Assembly: GCF_019977395.1 (NCBI RefSeq)
Contig: NZ_AP024660.1
Span: 1,054,001-1,118,000 of the forward strand
Source of the DNA: Arthrobacter sp. NicSoilC5
GTDB taxonomy: Bacteria > Actinomycetota > Actinomycetes > Actinomycetales > Micrococcaceae
Length of the DNA stretch: 64,000 nucleotides
Direction: 5' to 3'
In this document: positions 18,282-26,382 of the stretch, in pieces
Layout: each line of letters begins with the position of its first letter
Position numbering within the stretch: the first letter of the stretch is position 1
Made by a program: the position numbers and the translations under genes
Notes under the pieces: model-generated
Database searches by the model: none
Seen by the model: only the letters and a program-made list of their open reading frames with translations
What the model was told of the DNA's origin: nothing

Positions 18282-19276
18282 GCTTCCCTGCCCTGGAGCA
18301 GTTTGGCGAGCCGATGCTCCGTGGCGGGTTGCAGGCCGGCCTTCCGGGACCGGTCCAGCCCGCGGACGCGTTCATCTCCCAGGGTGTCGGCCAGGGTTTC
18401 CTGCCAGGGCCGCAGCACCATTCCCGCAGCCTTGGCTGCCTGGTTGCTGCGGGCCATGAAGCCCTCGTGATGGGGCGGGAGCCAGAGCGGAAGGGAATCG
18501 GGCCCTGACCAGTAGTTAACGCCCTGCGCCACCAGCCATTCTTCACCGGCGGTGACGGTGGCGGGCGTGCCGGCGGTGGAGAGTTCGCCGCAGGCGCTGG
18601 TGAGCTCTGCGAAGGCCACTTGGTCTCCGTTGGCGTTCAGCGGGCCGGTGGTTCCCTGTTCGGCTGCACGCAGGATCCACGCCGCCAGGTCCCGGACGTC
18701 GATGACCTGGGTGGGCTGGTGCCCGATGTCCGGGACCAGCACCGGCCCCTGTTTGCGGTCAAAGCGGGCCGGCCAGTAGCCGTAGCGGTCGGTGGGGTCG
18801 CCAGGGCCGCTGACCAGGCCGGCGCGGCAGATGTGGGCCCTGCCGCGTGTGGCGTCCAGGGTGGCCTGCTCGATGGCCACTTTGGACTCGCCGTAGTTCC
18901 CGGGGGTGGAAGGAGTTCCGGGGGCAAGCGCCGGCAGGAGCGCGGCGTCCTCTGCCGCTCCGGGGACGGAATGGTCCGCATAGGCTGAGCAGCTGGAAAC
19001 GAAGGTCCAGTGGCCGGCCTTCGGAGCGAGGGCGGCAAGGGCGTCCCGGGCAGGTGCAGGGTCCCGGGCAACCTCGATCACGGCGTCCCACGTGCCGGCT
19101 GCGCCGGAGTACGCTGCCGGGCCCGCCGATCGGTCCGCCCTGGCCCACTCGGCGCCGGGCGGCGGCTCACCGGACACTCCCCGGGCCAGGCACGCGACGT
19201 GGTGCCCCGCGGCCACCGCCTGCCTGGCGATTTCCCGGGAGAGGAAGGCTGTTCCGCCGAGGATGAGGATGCGCAT
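18278..19276 (-). CDS. NAD-dependent epimerase/dehydratase-like (extended SDR) protein
   Basis: 332 aa. The Rossmann motif is ILILGGTAFLSREIARQAV, with SSCSAYADHS and YGESKVAIEQA (YxxxK). It resembles actinobacterial proteins annotated as reductases or isoflavone-reductase-like. The real substrate is unknown. Convergent with the OsmC gene and divergent from mscS. Confidence 0.8.
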   Translation of the reverse strand: MRILILGGTAFLSREIARQAVAAGHHVACLARGVSGEPPPGAEWARADRSAGPAAYSGAAGTWDAVIEVARDPAPARDALAALAPKAGHWTFVSSCSAYADHSVPGAAEDAALLPALAPGTPSTPGNYGESKVAIEQATLDATRGRAHICRAGLVSGPGDPTDRYGYWPARFDRKQGPVLVPDIGHQPTQVIDVRDLAAWILRAAEQGTTGPLNANGDQVAFAELTSACGELSTAGTPATVTAGEEWLVAQGVNYWSGPDSLPLWLPPHHEGFMARSNQAAKAAGMVLRPWQETLADTLGDERVRGLDRSRKAGLQPATEHRLAKLLQGREA

Positions 19277-19342
19277 TGCTCCACGCTACGGCGCTAGGGT
19301 TGAAAGAGAACAGCGCAATATCCCAAGGAGCTATTTCCACCC

Positions 19343-20026
19343 ATGGTCAGCATGTTGTCCATCCTTCCCCCAGCCACCAGCCAGCCGAGTGGCGTGAGCC
19401 TCCCAGGCATCGTGATCAGCCTCGGCGTCGGCGTTGCCGTCTGGCTCGTGGCCACGTTCATCATTTCCCGCATCACCAAGCGGGTGGCGTCGGGGAGCAA
19501 TTTCTTCAAGAAGCCCACGTTCAGGTGGGCTGCTCCGGCCTTTAGGGCCCTTGACCACGAACGCCGGGTCCAGCGTGCCGAAACCATCGGTTCACTGCTC
19601 AACAGCGTGGTGGGCGTGCTGGTGGTCATCATCACCGGCATGTACGTGCTGCAGAACCTGGACATCAACATCGCCCCGCTGCTGACCAGCGTGGGTATCC
19701 TCGGTGTGGCCATCGGCTTCGGCGCCCAGCAGCTGATTCGCGACTTCCTGGCCGGGATCTTCATTACCATTGAAGACCAGTACGGGATCGGTGATGTGAT
19801 CGAAACCAGCGAAGTGGTGGGCGTTGTGGAGTCCATGGGACTGCGGATCACCCGCGTCCGCTCGGACGACGGCGCCATCTGGTACCTGCGCAACGGCGAG
19901 ATCCTGCGCGTGGGCAACCGGTCGCAGGGACGGTACGTTCCACTGCATGAGTCCGACGACGGCACCACCGACCAGGGCTCGGCGCACGTTGAGACCAAGA
20001 AGACTGACCAGAAAGCCGGGGACTAG
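19343..20026 (+). CDS. mscS: Small-conductance mechanosensitive channel, MscS type
   Basis: 227 aa, short for MscS. Membrane segments near residues 20-42 and 78-100, then a pore helix rich in Gly/Ala (SVGILGVAIGFGAQQLIRDFLAGIF reads as TM3 and the start of the beta domain). The beta domain has the family motif EDQYGIGDVIE, followed by WYLRNGEI. It releases solutes on hypo-osmotic shock. The large C-terminal cytoplasmic cage is cut short. The glbO gene starts 2 bases after the stop. Confidence 0.88.
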   Translation: MVSMLSILPPATSQPSGVSLPGIVISLGVGVAVWLVATFIISRITKRVASGSNFFKKPTFRWAAPAFRALDHERRVQRAETIGSLLNSVVGVLVVIITGMYVLQNLDINIAPLLTSVGILGVAIGFGAQQLIRDFLAGIFITIEDQYGIGDVIETSEVVGVVESMGLRITRVRSDDGAIWYLRNGEILRVGNRSQGRYVPLHESDDGTTDQGSAHVETKKTDQKAGD

Positions 20027-20027
20027 C

Positions 20028-20486
20028 ATGTCGCTTCCCATTGAGCCGCGCCCCGGGCAGCGGCCCCAGTTGATGCAGAATGATCCCTTCAGCAAGCCGG
20101 ATTACACCGACAGCTTCTACGACGCCGTGGGCGGCCACGAGACCTTCGTGAAGCTCATTGACGTCTTTTACGACGGAGTGGCCACCGATCCCCTGCTGCG
20201 GCCGATGTATCCGGAAGAGGACCTGGCGCCCGCGAAGCGCCGCTTCCTGATGTTCCTTGAGCAGTACTGGGGCGGGCCCACAACGTATGGCGAGGAGCGC
20301 GGCCACCCGCGCCTGCGCATGCGCCACATGCCCTTCAAGGTCACGCCGGAGGCAAAGGACCGGTGGCTGTTCCACATGCGCACCGCCGTGGACGCCCTGG
20401 AGTTGCCGCCGCTGTACGAGGGAACACTGTGGGACTACATGGAGCGGGCCGCGCTGTCCATGGTGAACAGCCCCTCCGGTTCCTGA
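20028..20486 (+). CDS. glbO: Group II truncated haemoglobin (trHbO)
   Basis: 152 aa. Binds haem and oxygen. FYDAVGGHETFVKLIDVFYDGVA is the helix A/B region, and YWGGPTTYGEERGHPRLRMRH carries the distal Tyr and the proximal His motif of trHbO proteins, ending in ...MRHMPFKV. Actinobacterial GlbO is linked to oxygen handling and redox stress. ATG at 20028, immediately after mscS, so the two probably share a transcript. Confidence 0.92.
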   Translation: MSLPIEPRPGQRPQLMQNDPFSKPDYTDSFYDAVGGHETFVKLIDVFYDGVATDPLLRPMYPEEDLAPAKRRFLMFLEQYWGGPTTYGEERGHPRLRMRHMPFKVTPEAKDRWLFHMRTAVDALELPPLYEGTLWDYMERAALSMVNSPSGS

Positions 20487-20519
20487 GTCTCTTATCCGGC
20501 CGGCGCCCTGCGGTCTGGC

Positions 20520-21179
20520 CTAGAGCAGGCCGCTGCCGGTGCGCGCCAGGACGTGGCCGCGGGGTCCGGTAAGCCGGAACCAGCGGCCGGCCCGGTAGAG
20601 CTTCTGGTCGCCGTCGCCCAGGAACCCCAGCGCGAAGGCGGCGAAGGCAGCGCCGGCGGGCAGGCCGGCGTCGTCCAGTTCCCGCCCCCATACCGCGGCC
20701 CGTGCGTTGTTCACGATGAGTGCGCCCGGTTTGTCCGGCACAATGCCGGCCACCTCGGCGATGCCCGCCTCGGCTGCCGCCCGCAGGCGGGAATCGCTGA
20801 CGGACCCCAACAGTTCCCATCCGCCCCGGGGGGCGCCTACCCCGGTCCAGGACTCGGTGACGGTGGTGGGTGGAACCGGCAATTCGACGTCGCCCTCCCC
20901 TGCCCGTGCCAGCCTGTCCAGGACGGATGACAATGCAACGGTGACATCCGTTCCGGACGGTTCCGCCAGTGCCATGGTGCGCAGGCCCAGGATCGTCGGG
21001 GTGGATTCGCCCAGGAGCCTTGGCCGCAGGACGCACACGTAGGCGGCCAGGACGGAGCCGGCGGCCTGCAGGCGGATGGCACCGTCATCAATGGCTTTGG
21101 CCCGGGTGGCGAAGGTCTTCAGGTCGGCGAGATCCCGCGGGTCTGCGAAACGGAAGGACGAGGTGAGAAGTTCAGACAC
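20520..21179 (-). CDS. Conserved hypothetical actinobacterial protein
   Basis: 219 aa, no signal peptide and no membrane segment. The N-terminus MSELLTSSFRFADPRDLADLKTF is followed by an Ala-rich domain. Many small hydrophobic and glycine patches suggest a soluble alpha/beta fold. No motif I recognise. Coding character is good (GC-rich third positions, no overlap with a better frame). Convergent with glbO and divergent from tesB. Confidence 0.65.
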   Translation of the reverse strand: MSELLTSSFRFADPRDLADLKTFATRAKAIDDGAIRLQAAGSVLAAYVCVLRPRLLGESTPTILGLRTMALAEPSGTDVTVALSSVLDRLARAGEGDVELPVPPTTVTESWTGVGAPRGGWELLGSVSDSRLRAAAEAGIAEVAGIVPDKPGALIVNNARAAVWGRELDDAGLPAGAAFAAFALGFLGDGDQKLYRAGRWFRLTGPRGHVLARTGSGLL

Positions 21180-21243
21180 ATCTAGAACACTACCGGCTGC
21201 ACTCCGGTTGAGTGGTTTGCGGGCCGCCGTCTAGAGTCGGACC

Positions 21244-22164
21244 ATGACTGAAGCCGAAGCCGGACTGCTGGCGCCGCCCACTGGCGACCCCACCTCATCG
21301 CTGATCGAACTGCTGGACCTTGGTGAGCTTGAGGGCGCCCGCACGGATGAGGATATTTTCCTGGGCCCCTCCCAGCAGCAGCCGCACCACAGGGTATTCG
21401 GCGGGCAGGTGCTGGCGCAGTCGCTGGTGGCATCGATCCGGACAGTTGACCCCGAACGGTTCGTCCACTCCATGCACGGCTATTTCCTGCGGCCCGGCGA
21501 CGCCAACAAACCCATCACCTTCGGGGTGCAGCGGCTGCGCGACGGCCGGTCTTTTTCGGCCAGGCGGGTCCACGCCTACCAGGACGGCGTGCCCATCCTG
21601 TCCATGATCGCCTCGTTCCAGGGAGAGGACGAAGGGGTCGAGCACTCGTCTGTTATGCCGGAAGGAATCCCGGACCCCGACTCTTTGCCCAGCACGGCGG
21701 ACCTGCTGGGCAAGTTCGATCATCCGGTGGCACGGCACTGGGCGTATGAGCGGCCCTTCGACATCAGGCACGTCAACCCGGCGCTGTACGTTTCAGCGGC
21801 CGGCCCGCGGGAAGCCCGCAACGCTGTCTGGATGAAGACCTTCGGGCCGATGCCGGACGACTCCAACCTGCACCGGGCCGCCCTGGCCTATGCCAGCGAC
21901 TACACGCTGCTTGAATCCATCCTTCGGCGGCACGGACTGAGTTGGATCACGCCTGGAATGAATGTTGCCAGCCTGGACCACGCGATGTGGTGGCACCGGC
22001 CCGCACGGGTTGATGAGTGGCTGCTCTACGTCCAGGAATCCCCCAGCGCCCACGGCGCGCGCGGCCTGGCAACCGGCAAGATCTTCAACCGCGGGGGCCA
22101 GCATGTCGCCACCGTTGCGCAGGAGGGGATGGTGCGCATTCCCACCGACCCCGCGGGCGCCTGA
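21244..22164 (+). CDS. tesB: Acyl-CoA thioesterase II
   Basis: 306 aa double-hotdog thioesterase that hydrolyses acyl-CoA to free acid and CoA. RVFGGQVLAQSLVAS, VHSMHGYFLRPGD, RVHAYQDG, the C-terminal SLDHAMWWHRPARVDEWLLY and ARGLATGKIFNRGGQHVATVAQEGM are the TesB family blocks with the expected Asp and catalytic Gln/Thr. ATG at 21244. A strong terminator follows. Confidence 0.93.
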   Translation: MTEAEAGLLAPPTGDPTSSLIELLDLGELEGARTDEDIFLGPSQQQPHHRVFGGQVLAQSLVASIRTVDPERFVHSMHGYFLRPGDANKPITFGVQRLRDGRSFSARRVHAYQDGVPILSMIASFQGEDEGVEHSSVMPEGIPDPDSLPSTADLLGKFDHPVARHWAYERPFDIRHVNPALYVSAAGPREARNAVWMKTFGPMPDDSNLHRAALAYASDYTLLESILRRHGLSWITPGMNVASLDHAMWWHRPARVDEWLLYVQESPSAHGARGLATGKIFNRGGQHVATVAQEGMVRIPTDPAGA

Positions 22165-22213
22165 CGTCGAAGGCACCGCATCCGTGCAGGCACGCTGACC
22201 CCGCAGGCACGCA

Positions 22214-22257
22214 GAAGGCCGGCACCCCGAAAATTGTCGGGGTGCCGGCCTTCTTTT
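22214..22257 (+). terminator. Terminator of tesB
   Basis: 17-base perfect arms (22214-22230 and 22237-22253) followed by TTTT. It reads correctly on the plus strand. The facing ettA gene ends 34 bases further on. Confidence 0.88.
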
Positions 22258-22290
22258 GTGCTGTCAGGCTTTTGGCCCGGTTCCGCGCTG

Positions 22291-23973
22291 TTAGTCGCGG
22301 GTCAGGCGCCGGTGGGTGACGCGGTGCGGCTTGGCAGCGTCCGGGCCCAGACGCTCCACCTTGTTCTCCTCGTAGGATTCGAAGTTACCCTCGAACCAGT
22401 ACCACTTGGAGGGGTTCTCGTCGTCACCTTCGTAGGCCAGGATGTGCGTGGCCACCCGGTCAAGGAACCACCGGTCGTGCGAGACCACCACGGCGCAGCC
22501 GGGGAACTCGAGCAGCGCGTTCTCCAGGCTGCTGAGGGTTTCGACGTCGAGGTCGTTGGTGGGTTCGTCGAGGAGCAGCAGGTTCCCGCCCTGCTTGAGG
22601 GTCAGGGCCAGGTTCAGGCGGTTGCGCTCACCGCCGGAGAGCACGCCTGCCTTCTTCTGCTGGTCCGGACCCTTGAACCCGAAGGCTGCCACGTAGGCAC
22701 GGGACGGCATCTCGACGTTGCCCACCTGGATGAAGTCGAGTCCGTCGGAGACGACCTCCCACAGGGTCTTGTTGGGGTCGATGCCGCCGCGGCTCTGGTC
22801 GGCGTAGGAGATCTTGACCGAGTCACCGATCTTCAGCTCGCCGCCGTCGAGCGGTTCCAGGCCCACGATGGTCTTGAAGAGCGTGGACTTGCCCACACCG
22901 TTGGGACCGATGACACCCACGATGCCGTTGCGCGGCAGGCTGAATGAGAGCCCGTCGATCAGGACACGGTCGTCGAAGCCCTTTTGGAGGTTCTTGGCCT
23001 CCAGGACCAGGCCACCCAGGCGCGGTCCCGGCGGGATCTGGATTTCCTCGAAGTCGAGCTTGCGGGTGCGGTCCGCTTCTGCGGCCATTTCCTCGTACCG
23101 GGCCAGGCGGGCCTTTGATTTGGTCTGGCGGCCCTTGGCGTTGGAGCGGACCCACTCGAGTTCCTCGGCGAGGCGCTTGGCCTGCTTGGCATCCTTCTTG
23201 CCCTGGATCTCGAGGCGGGCGCGCTTCTTCTCCAGGTAGGTGGAGTAGTTGCCTTCGTACGGGTACAGGTGGCCGCGGTCCACTTCGGCAATCCATTCCG
23301 CCACGTGGTCCAGGAAGTAACGGTCGTGGGTGACGGCGAGGACGGCGCCGGGGTAGCTGGAAAGGTGCTGCTCGAGCCACAGGACACTTTCCGCGTCCAG
23401 GTGGTTGGTGGGCTCGTCGAGGAGCAGCAGGTCCGGCTTCTGCAGGAGGAGCTTGCACAGGGCTACGCGGCGGCGCTCACCACCGGAGAGGTTGGTGACG
23501 TCGGCATCGGCCGGCGGGCAGCGGAGGGCGTCCATGGCCTGCTCCAGCTGGGAGTCGAGGTCCCAGGCGTCGGCGGCATCGATGGCTTCCTGCAGCTTGC
23601 CCATTTCTTCGAGGAGGGTGTCGTAGTCAGCATCGGGGCTGGCCATTTCCTCGGAGATCTCGTTGAAGCGCTGGATCTTGCCGTAGATCTCGCCCACGCC
23701 TTCCTGGACGTTGCCCAAGACTGTCTTTTCCTCGTTGAGGGGCGGTTCCTGGAGAAGGATGCCCACGCTGTAGCCGGGGCTGAGCCTGGCTTCACCGTTG
23801 GAGGGCGTGTCCAGCCCTGCCATGATCTTGAGGATGGTGGACTTACCGGCACCGTTCGGGCCCACAACACCAATCTTGGCGCCCGGGAAGAAGGACATGC
23901 TTACGTCATCAAGAATGAGTTTTTCGCCAACGGCCTTACGGGCCTTGGTCATTGTGTAGATAAATTCCGCCAT
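22291..23973 (-). CDS. ettA: Energy-dependent translational throttle protein EttA (ABC-F ATPase)
   Basis: 560 aa with two ABC ATPase domains and no membrane part. Walker A GPNGAGKST and GPNGVGKST, signatures LSGGERRR and LSGGERNR, Walker B LLLLDEPTN twice. Between them is the P-site tRNA-interaction linker rich in Lys/Arg (KGRQTKSKARLARYEEM). EttA binds the ribosomal E site and gates the first elongation steps according to ATP/ADP ratio. The ATG at 23973 (MAEFIYTM) matches the family start; the frame is open a little further upstream. Confidence 0.95.
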   Translation of the reverse strand: MAEFIYTMTKARKAVGEKLILDDVSMSFFPGAKIGVVGPNGAGKSTILKIMAGLDTPSNGEARLSPGYSVGILLQEPPLNEEKTVLGNVQEGVGEIYGKIQRFNEISEEMASPDADYDTLLEEMGKLQEAIDAADAWDLDSQLEQAMDALRCPPADADVTNLSGGERRRVALCKLLLQKPDLLLLDEPTNHLDAESVLWLEQHLSSYPGAVLAVTHDRYFLDHVAEWIAEVDRGHLYPYEGNYSTYLEKKRARLEIQGKKDAKQAKRLAEELEWVRSNAKGRQTKSKARLARYEEMAAEADRTRKLDFEEIQIPPGPRLGGLVLEAKNLQKGFDDRVLIDGLSFSLPRNGIVGVIGPNGVGKSTLFKTIVGLEPLDGGELKIGDSVKISYADQSRGGIDPNKTLWEVVSDGLDFIQVGNVEMPSRAYVAAFGFKGPDQQKKAGVLSGGERNRLNLALTLKQGGNLLLLDEPTNDLDVETLSSLENALLEFPGCAVVVSHDRWFLDRVATHILAYEGDDENPSKWYWFEGNFESYEENKVERLGPDAAKPHRVTHRRLTRD

Positions 23974-24034
23974 GGTCTCAAATCTAGTGGGTTGGCGGGC
24001 AGATCTCACATTTACAGCCGGAAAGTCAGCAGGA

Positions 24035-24622
24035 TCAGGAACCCACGAAGCACTTGCCGCTGGCCAGGACCGGAAGGACGGTGACGGTCACTGCACCCTC
24101 GCGCACCTGTCCAATGACGCAGTCCTTGCCCTGCAGCACGGCAGCCTCGATGGCGTCCGCCTCCAGGCCGGTGGGCGTCCGGCTCTGCGAGACCTGGAGC
24201 ACTGCCGGCGCGATGCCGGCTCCCGTCAGGGCGTCGCTGACCTGGGCCGTGGCCGGCTTGGGTGTTCCTGCTGCCAGTTTGGCCAGGGTGTCGGTTACGG
24301 TCCGCTTTACGGTTTCGGTGGCCGCGGCGGCCGAGGTGCTGGCACCGGCTGACGTGTTGGCCAACGTTTCCCCGTCGGCGGCGCTGCCTGGGGCCGCTGG
24401 ATTGGCACCCTGGGCTGCAGCTTCCTGCGCCGCCGGCGCCGTTGCCGCCGCCGTTGCCGTTGCCGTTGCCGGTGCCTTCAGCGATCCGTCACCGCTGCCC
24501 TCGACCCGCGGATTGTCCGCTGCGGGACCGGCTGCACACCCCGACACGAGAGCGGCCAGGACAGCACATGTCAGGGCTGCACCGGCCCGGTTTATCTGCC
24601 GGCGGTGAGGGGTGGGACGCAT
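24035..24622 (-). CDS. Hypothetical secreted lipoprotein
   Basis: 195 aa. A signal peptide (about residues 10-29) ends in a lipobox LVSGC, so Cys is probably lipid-modified and the protein is anchored outside the membrane. An Ala/Thr-rich low-complexity linker (about 50-100) precedes a small C-terminal domain with two Cys (KDCVIG ... GKCFVGS) that may form a disulfide. Function unknown. It lies between ettA and ssb in the same direction. Confidence 0.72.
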   Translation of the reverse strand: MRPTPHRRQINRAGAALTCAVLAALVSGCAAGPAADNPRVEGSGDGSLKAPATATATAAATAPAAQEAAAQGANPAAPGSAADGETLANTSAGASTSAAAATETVKRTVTDTLAKLAAGTPKPATAQVSDALTGAGIAPAVLQVSQSRTPTGLEADAIEAAVLQGKDCVIGQVREGAVTVTVLPVLASGKCFVGS

Positions 24623-24808
24623 GGTGTCATTGTGCCATGCGCCGGACGCCAGGCCGGTATGGCCGGCTGCAAGTGGCCACCCGCGCGCCGGTGCGGACGC
24701 GTGGTGGCGGGGGTGGGATGGAGGCGGGCGGACGGCCGGCGGCGGGGGGTGCCACCGGTCCGTCCGCCCGGGACTGAACGGGGAACGTTGACAGCTGATG
24801 CGTGTTTC

Positions 24809-25360
24809 CTAGACTTCGGCGAGTTCCCCGGTTTCCAGGTCAAGGGCAGCGAGTCCGCCGTCGTTGTCCTCGATGACGACCGCTGCATGGCCAAGCTCCC
24901 CGGGATGGTCGTCCTCACGGTCCTCCGGTTCGTCAAGGGCCGGGTCCATGGCAGGGGCATCCTCCGGGGACTGCGGCTGCTCCACGAGGGAAAGCGCAGG
25001 CCTTGAAGCGGTCCGGATGAAGTTTGCCGAGCCGAAGGTAAGGTCGTGCCCCACGGCCTCGGCATCGATGATGGTGGAGTGGTAGACCCGGCCTTCCTTT
25101 TCCCAGGTGCGGATCTTCAGCTTGCCCACGACGATGACCGGCTGGCCTTTCCGGATGCTGCAGCCCAGGGTCCCGGCGAGGTTGCGGTAGCCCTGCACGG
25201 TGAACCAGTTGGTGTGCCCGTCGCCCCACGTTTTGGATTCCCGGTCAAAGCGGCGCGTGGTGGAACCGAGCCGGAAGGAGGCTGTTGCCACTCCTCCCGG
25301 CGTGGTGGAACTTGTGATCTCAGTGGCAACGAAGCCCCGGATGGTAATCGTTTCGCTCAT
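24809..25360 (-). CDS. ssb: Single-stranded DNA-binding protein (paralogue type)
   Basis: 183 aa. The OB-fold domain is in the first 115 residues: ITIRGFVATEI, ATASFRLGSTTRRFD, NWFTVQGYRNLAG, KGQPVIVVGKLKI and TIIDAEAVGHDL. The acidic tail lacks the usual DDDIPF-type end, ending instead in LETGELAEV, so it is probably the second, non-essential SSB of actinobacteria. ATG at 25360 with AGGA 7 bases upstream. Confidence 0.9.
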   Translation of the reverse strand: MSETITIRGFVATEITSSTTPGGVATASFRLGSTTRRFDRESKTWGDGHTNWFTVQGYRNLAGTLGCSIRKGQPVIVVGKLKIRTWEKEGRVYHSTIIDAEAVGHDLTFGSANFIRTASRPALSLVEQPQSPEDAPAMDPALDEPEDREDDHPGELGHAAVVIEDNDGGLAALDLETGELAEV

Positions 25361-25525
25361 GTCTACGTCCTGTCTGGATGGTGGCGCCTGTAGCAGGCAT
25401 GACCAGCATCGCCCCGGATGCCCGCGGGCAGGAGGCACGGGTTCCCGTATGTGGACAACAGGGCCCGCCACGCCACATGGGGAGGAACAGTGCAGGCCGG
25501 ATGACGCCGCCGCCATGTCGGACAA

Positions 25526-25560
25526 TGTAAACTTTTTGAGGCGCCCGGCCTGCAGGCCGG
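25526..25560 (+). promoter_or_regulatory. Probable promoter and leader hairpin of the host tRNA-Arg
   Basis: An extended -10, TGTAAACT (25526-25533), lies 36 bases before the tRNA 5' end. A 16-base palindrome CCGGCCTGCAGGCCGG (25545-25560) is in the leader. In the lysogen this promoter would drive a broken tRNA and then run antisense into the end of the repressor gene. Confidence 0.5.
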
Positions 25561-25568
25561 TAGCTGAT

Positions 25569-25609
25569 GCCTCAGTAGCTCAGGGGATAGAGCAGCGGCC
25601 TTCTAATCC
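25569..25609 (+). pseudogene. 5' half of host tRNA-Arg (UCU), cut by prophage integration
   Basis: Acceptor strand GCCTCAG, D-arm GCTC...GAGC, 5' anticodon stem GCGGC and loop CTTCTAA with anticodon TCT are all present. After TAATCC the sequence becomes phage DNA. The matching 3' half is at 59763-59794: its CCGC pairs with GCGG, and its CTGGGGC pairs with GCCTCAG with one G-U. Joined, they make a normal 73-base tRNA. As it stands, neither half can be a working tRNA. Confidence 0.9.
25601..25609. other. attL core
   Basis: The core CCTTCTAATCC (25599-25609) matches CCTTGTAATCC at the other end with a single difference (C here, G there). Because the host base C is kept on this side, the crossover must lie within TAATCC (25604-25609), a 6-base overlap suited to a tyrosine recombinase. 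Confidence 0.88.
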
Positions 25610-25923
25610 AAAGGCTTGCGATCTGAGACCAGCTTAGGTTTTGGGGCGGTTTCGCCTCCACCGGGATCGGTCGGGTTGAGGGCCTCGCAGGCCTTCCCCG
25701 TCTTCAGCCATTCCACGTCAACATCGCAGACGACTGCCCAGGCATTGATAACGAGCTTGCCTGGCGCTGTTGCCCCACGCTCGTAGTTCGACACCGTAGC
25801 GCGACTGATGCCCAACTCCGCGGCTATGTCTGCCTGTTCAAAGTTCTTCAGTTCACGCGCTAGGCGGAGCCGGTCTTTCAGCTGAAATTCCGGGGTTCGG
25901 CTGTGCATCGGTTGAGTGCTCAT
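25603..25923 (-). CDS. Prophage repressor, integrated (short) form, XRE-type
   Basis: 106 aa. A helix-turn-helix of the Cro/CI (XRE) family lies at about residues 15-70: LKDRLRLARELKNFEQADIA, then ELGISRATVSNYERGATAP. The last residues KPLD and the TAG stop lie in the attL core; the stop uses the complement of host bases C25603-A25605. In the circular phage the base is G, giving TAC (Tyr), and the frame continues 26 codons to a Val-Ala-Ala end (132 aa). Integration therefore makes a shorter, presumably stable repressor. Palindromic operators lie at its own promoter. Its 3' end is antisense to the host tRNA transcript. Confidence 0.9.
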   Translation of the reverse strand: MSTQPMHSRTPEFQLKDRLRLARELKNFEQADIAAELGISRATVSNYERGATAPGKLVINAWAVVCDVDVEWLKTGKACEALNPTDPGGGETAPKPKLVSDRKPLD

Positions 25924-25924
25924 G

Positions 25925-25958
25925 AGACAAAGCTATGTCACAGACAAAGCTTTGTCTA
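25925..25958 (-). promoter_or_regulatory. Repressor promoter with two operator-like dyads
   Basis: On the minus strand TAGACA (25958-25953), a 17-base spacer, then TAGCTT (25935-25930) puts the start near the repressor ATG at 25923, so the mRNA may be leaderless. A perfect palindrome AGACAAAGCTTTGTCT (25942-25957) covers the -35, and an imperfect copy (25925-25940) covers the -10 and start. This suggests autoregulation by the repressor. Confidence 0.6.
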
Positions 25959-26024
25959 CATTCCAAAACACAAGTTTTCGTGTAATTCGAAACACAAGCC
26001 TTGATACTTCCTTGATGCAAGTCT

Positions 26025-26052
26025 TTGACATATGCCAACAGTGCGCTATCTT
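26025..26052 (+). promoter_or_regulatory. Early rightward promoter, probably leaderless
   Basis: TTGACA (26025-26030), a 16-base spacer and TATCTT (26047-26052). The expected start is at or beside the ATG at 26059, so the first early gene would be a leaderless mRNA; no ribosome site is seen. A near-copy of the region, TTTGACA(T/C)ATGCCAA, occurs at 26024 and 26051 as a direct repeat and could bind a regulator. Confidence 0.6.
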
Positions 26053-26058
26053 TGACAC

Positions 26059-26268
26059 ATGCCAAAAACCGCACCCAGCCTGATCACAACGGCGCAAGCG
26101 TCCAAGGTCTCGGGCAAGAACTGGCGGACCATCATTCGGCTTGTAGAACGGGGCGACCTCAGCCCCGCTCAGAAGCTTCCTGGTCTTCGCGGTGCTTACC
26201 TGTTCCACCCCAGCGACATCGAGGCCCTAAAGCCAGCGCCAGCTGAGCCGCCGGCCGAGACCCCCTAG
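26059..26268 (+). CDS. Small winged-helix protein, excisionase or Cro-like
   Basis: 69 aa. LITTAQASKVSGKNWRTIIRLVERGDLSPAQKL ... YLFHPSDIEAL has the pattern of MerR/excisionase-type DNA-binding helices (helix, turn, recognition helix, then a Lys/Leu-rich wing). As the first rightward gene opposite the repressor it is placed where Cro or Xis sits in small temperate actinophages. Which of the two it is cannot be told from sequence. Confidence 0.65.
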   Translation: MPKTAPSLITTAQASKVSGKNWRTIIRLVERGDLSPAQKLPGLRGAYLFHPSDIEALKPAPAEPPAETP

Positions 26269-26286
26269 CCACTCGGCACACAAAAA

Positions 26287-26326
26287 GGCGGTCCAGTACC
26301 TCTCGCCAAAGAATCACTGGACCGCC
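26287..26326 (+). terminator. Hairpin after the first early gene, possible attenuator
   Basis: 11-base arms GGCGGTCCAGT (26287-26297) and ACTGGACCGCC (26316-26326) with an 18-base loop. There is no T-run, so it may only partly end transcription. Confidence 0.45.
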
Positions 26327-26382
26327 CATAACCAATCCAAACGCCGGCTTTGCCGACCCTCGAATCAGAATCGAGTCTATCA

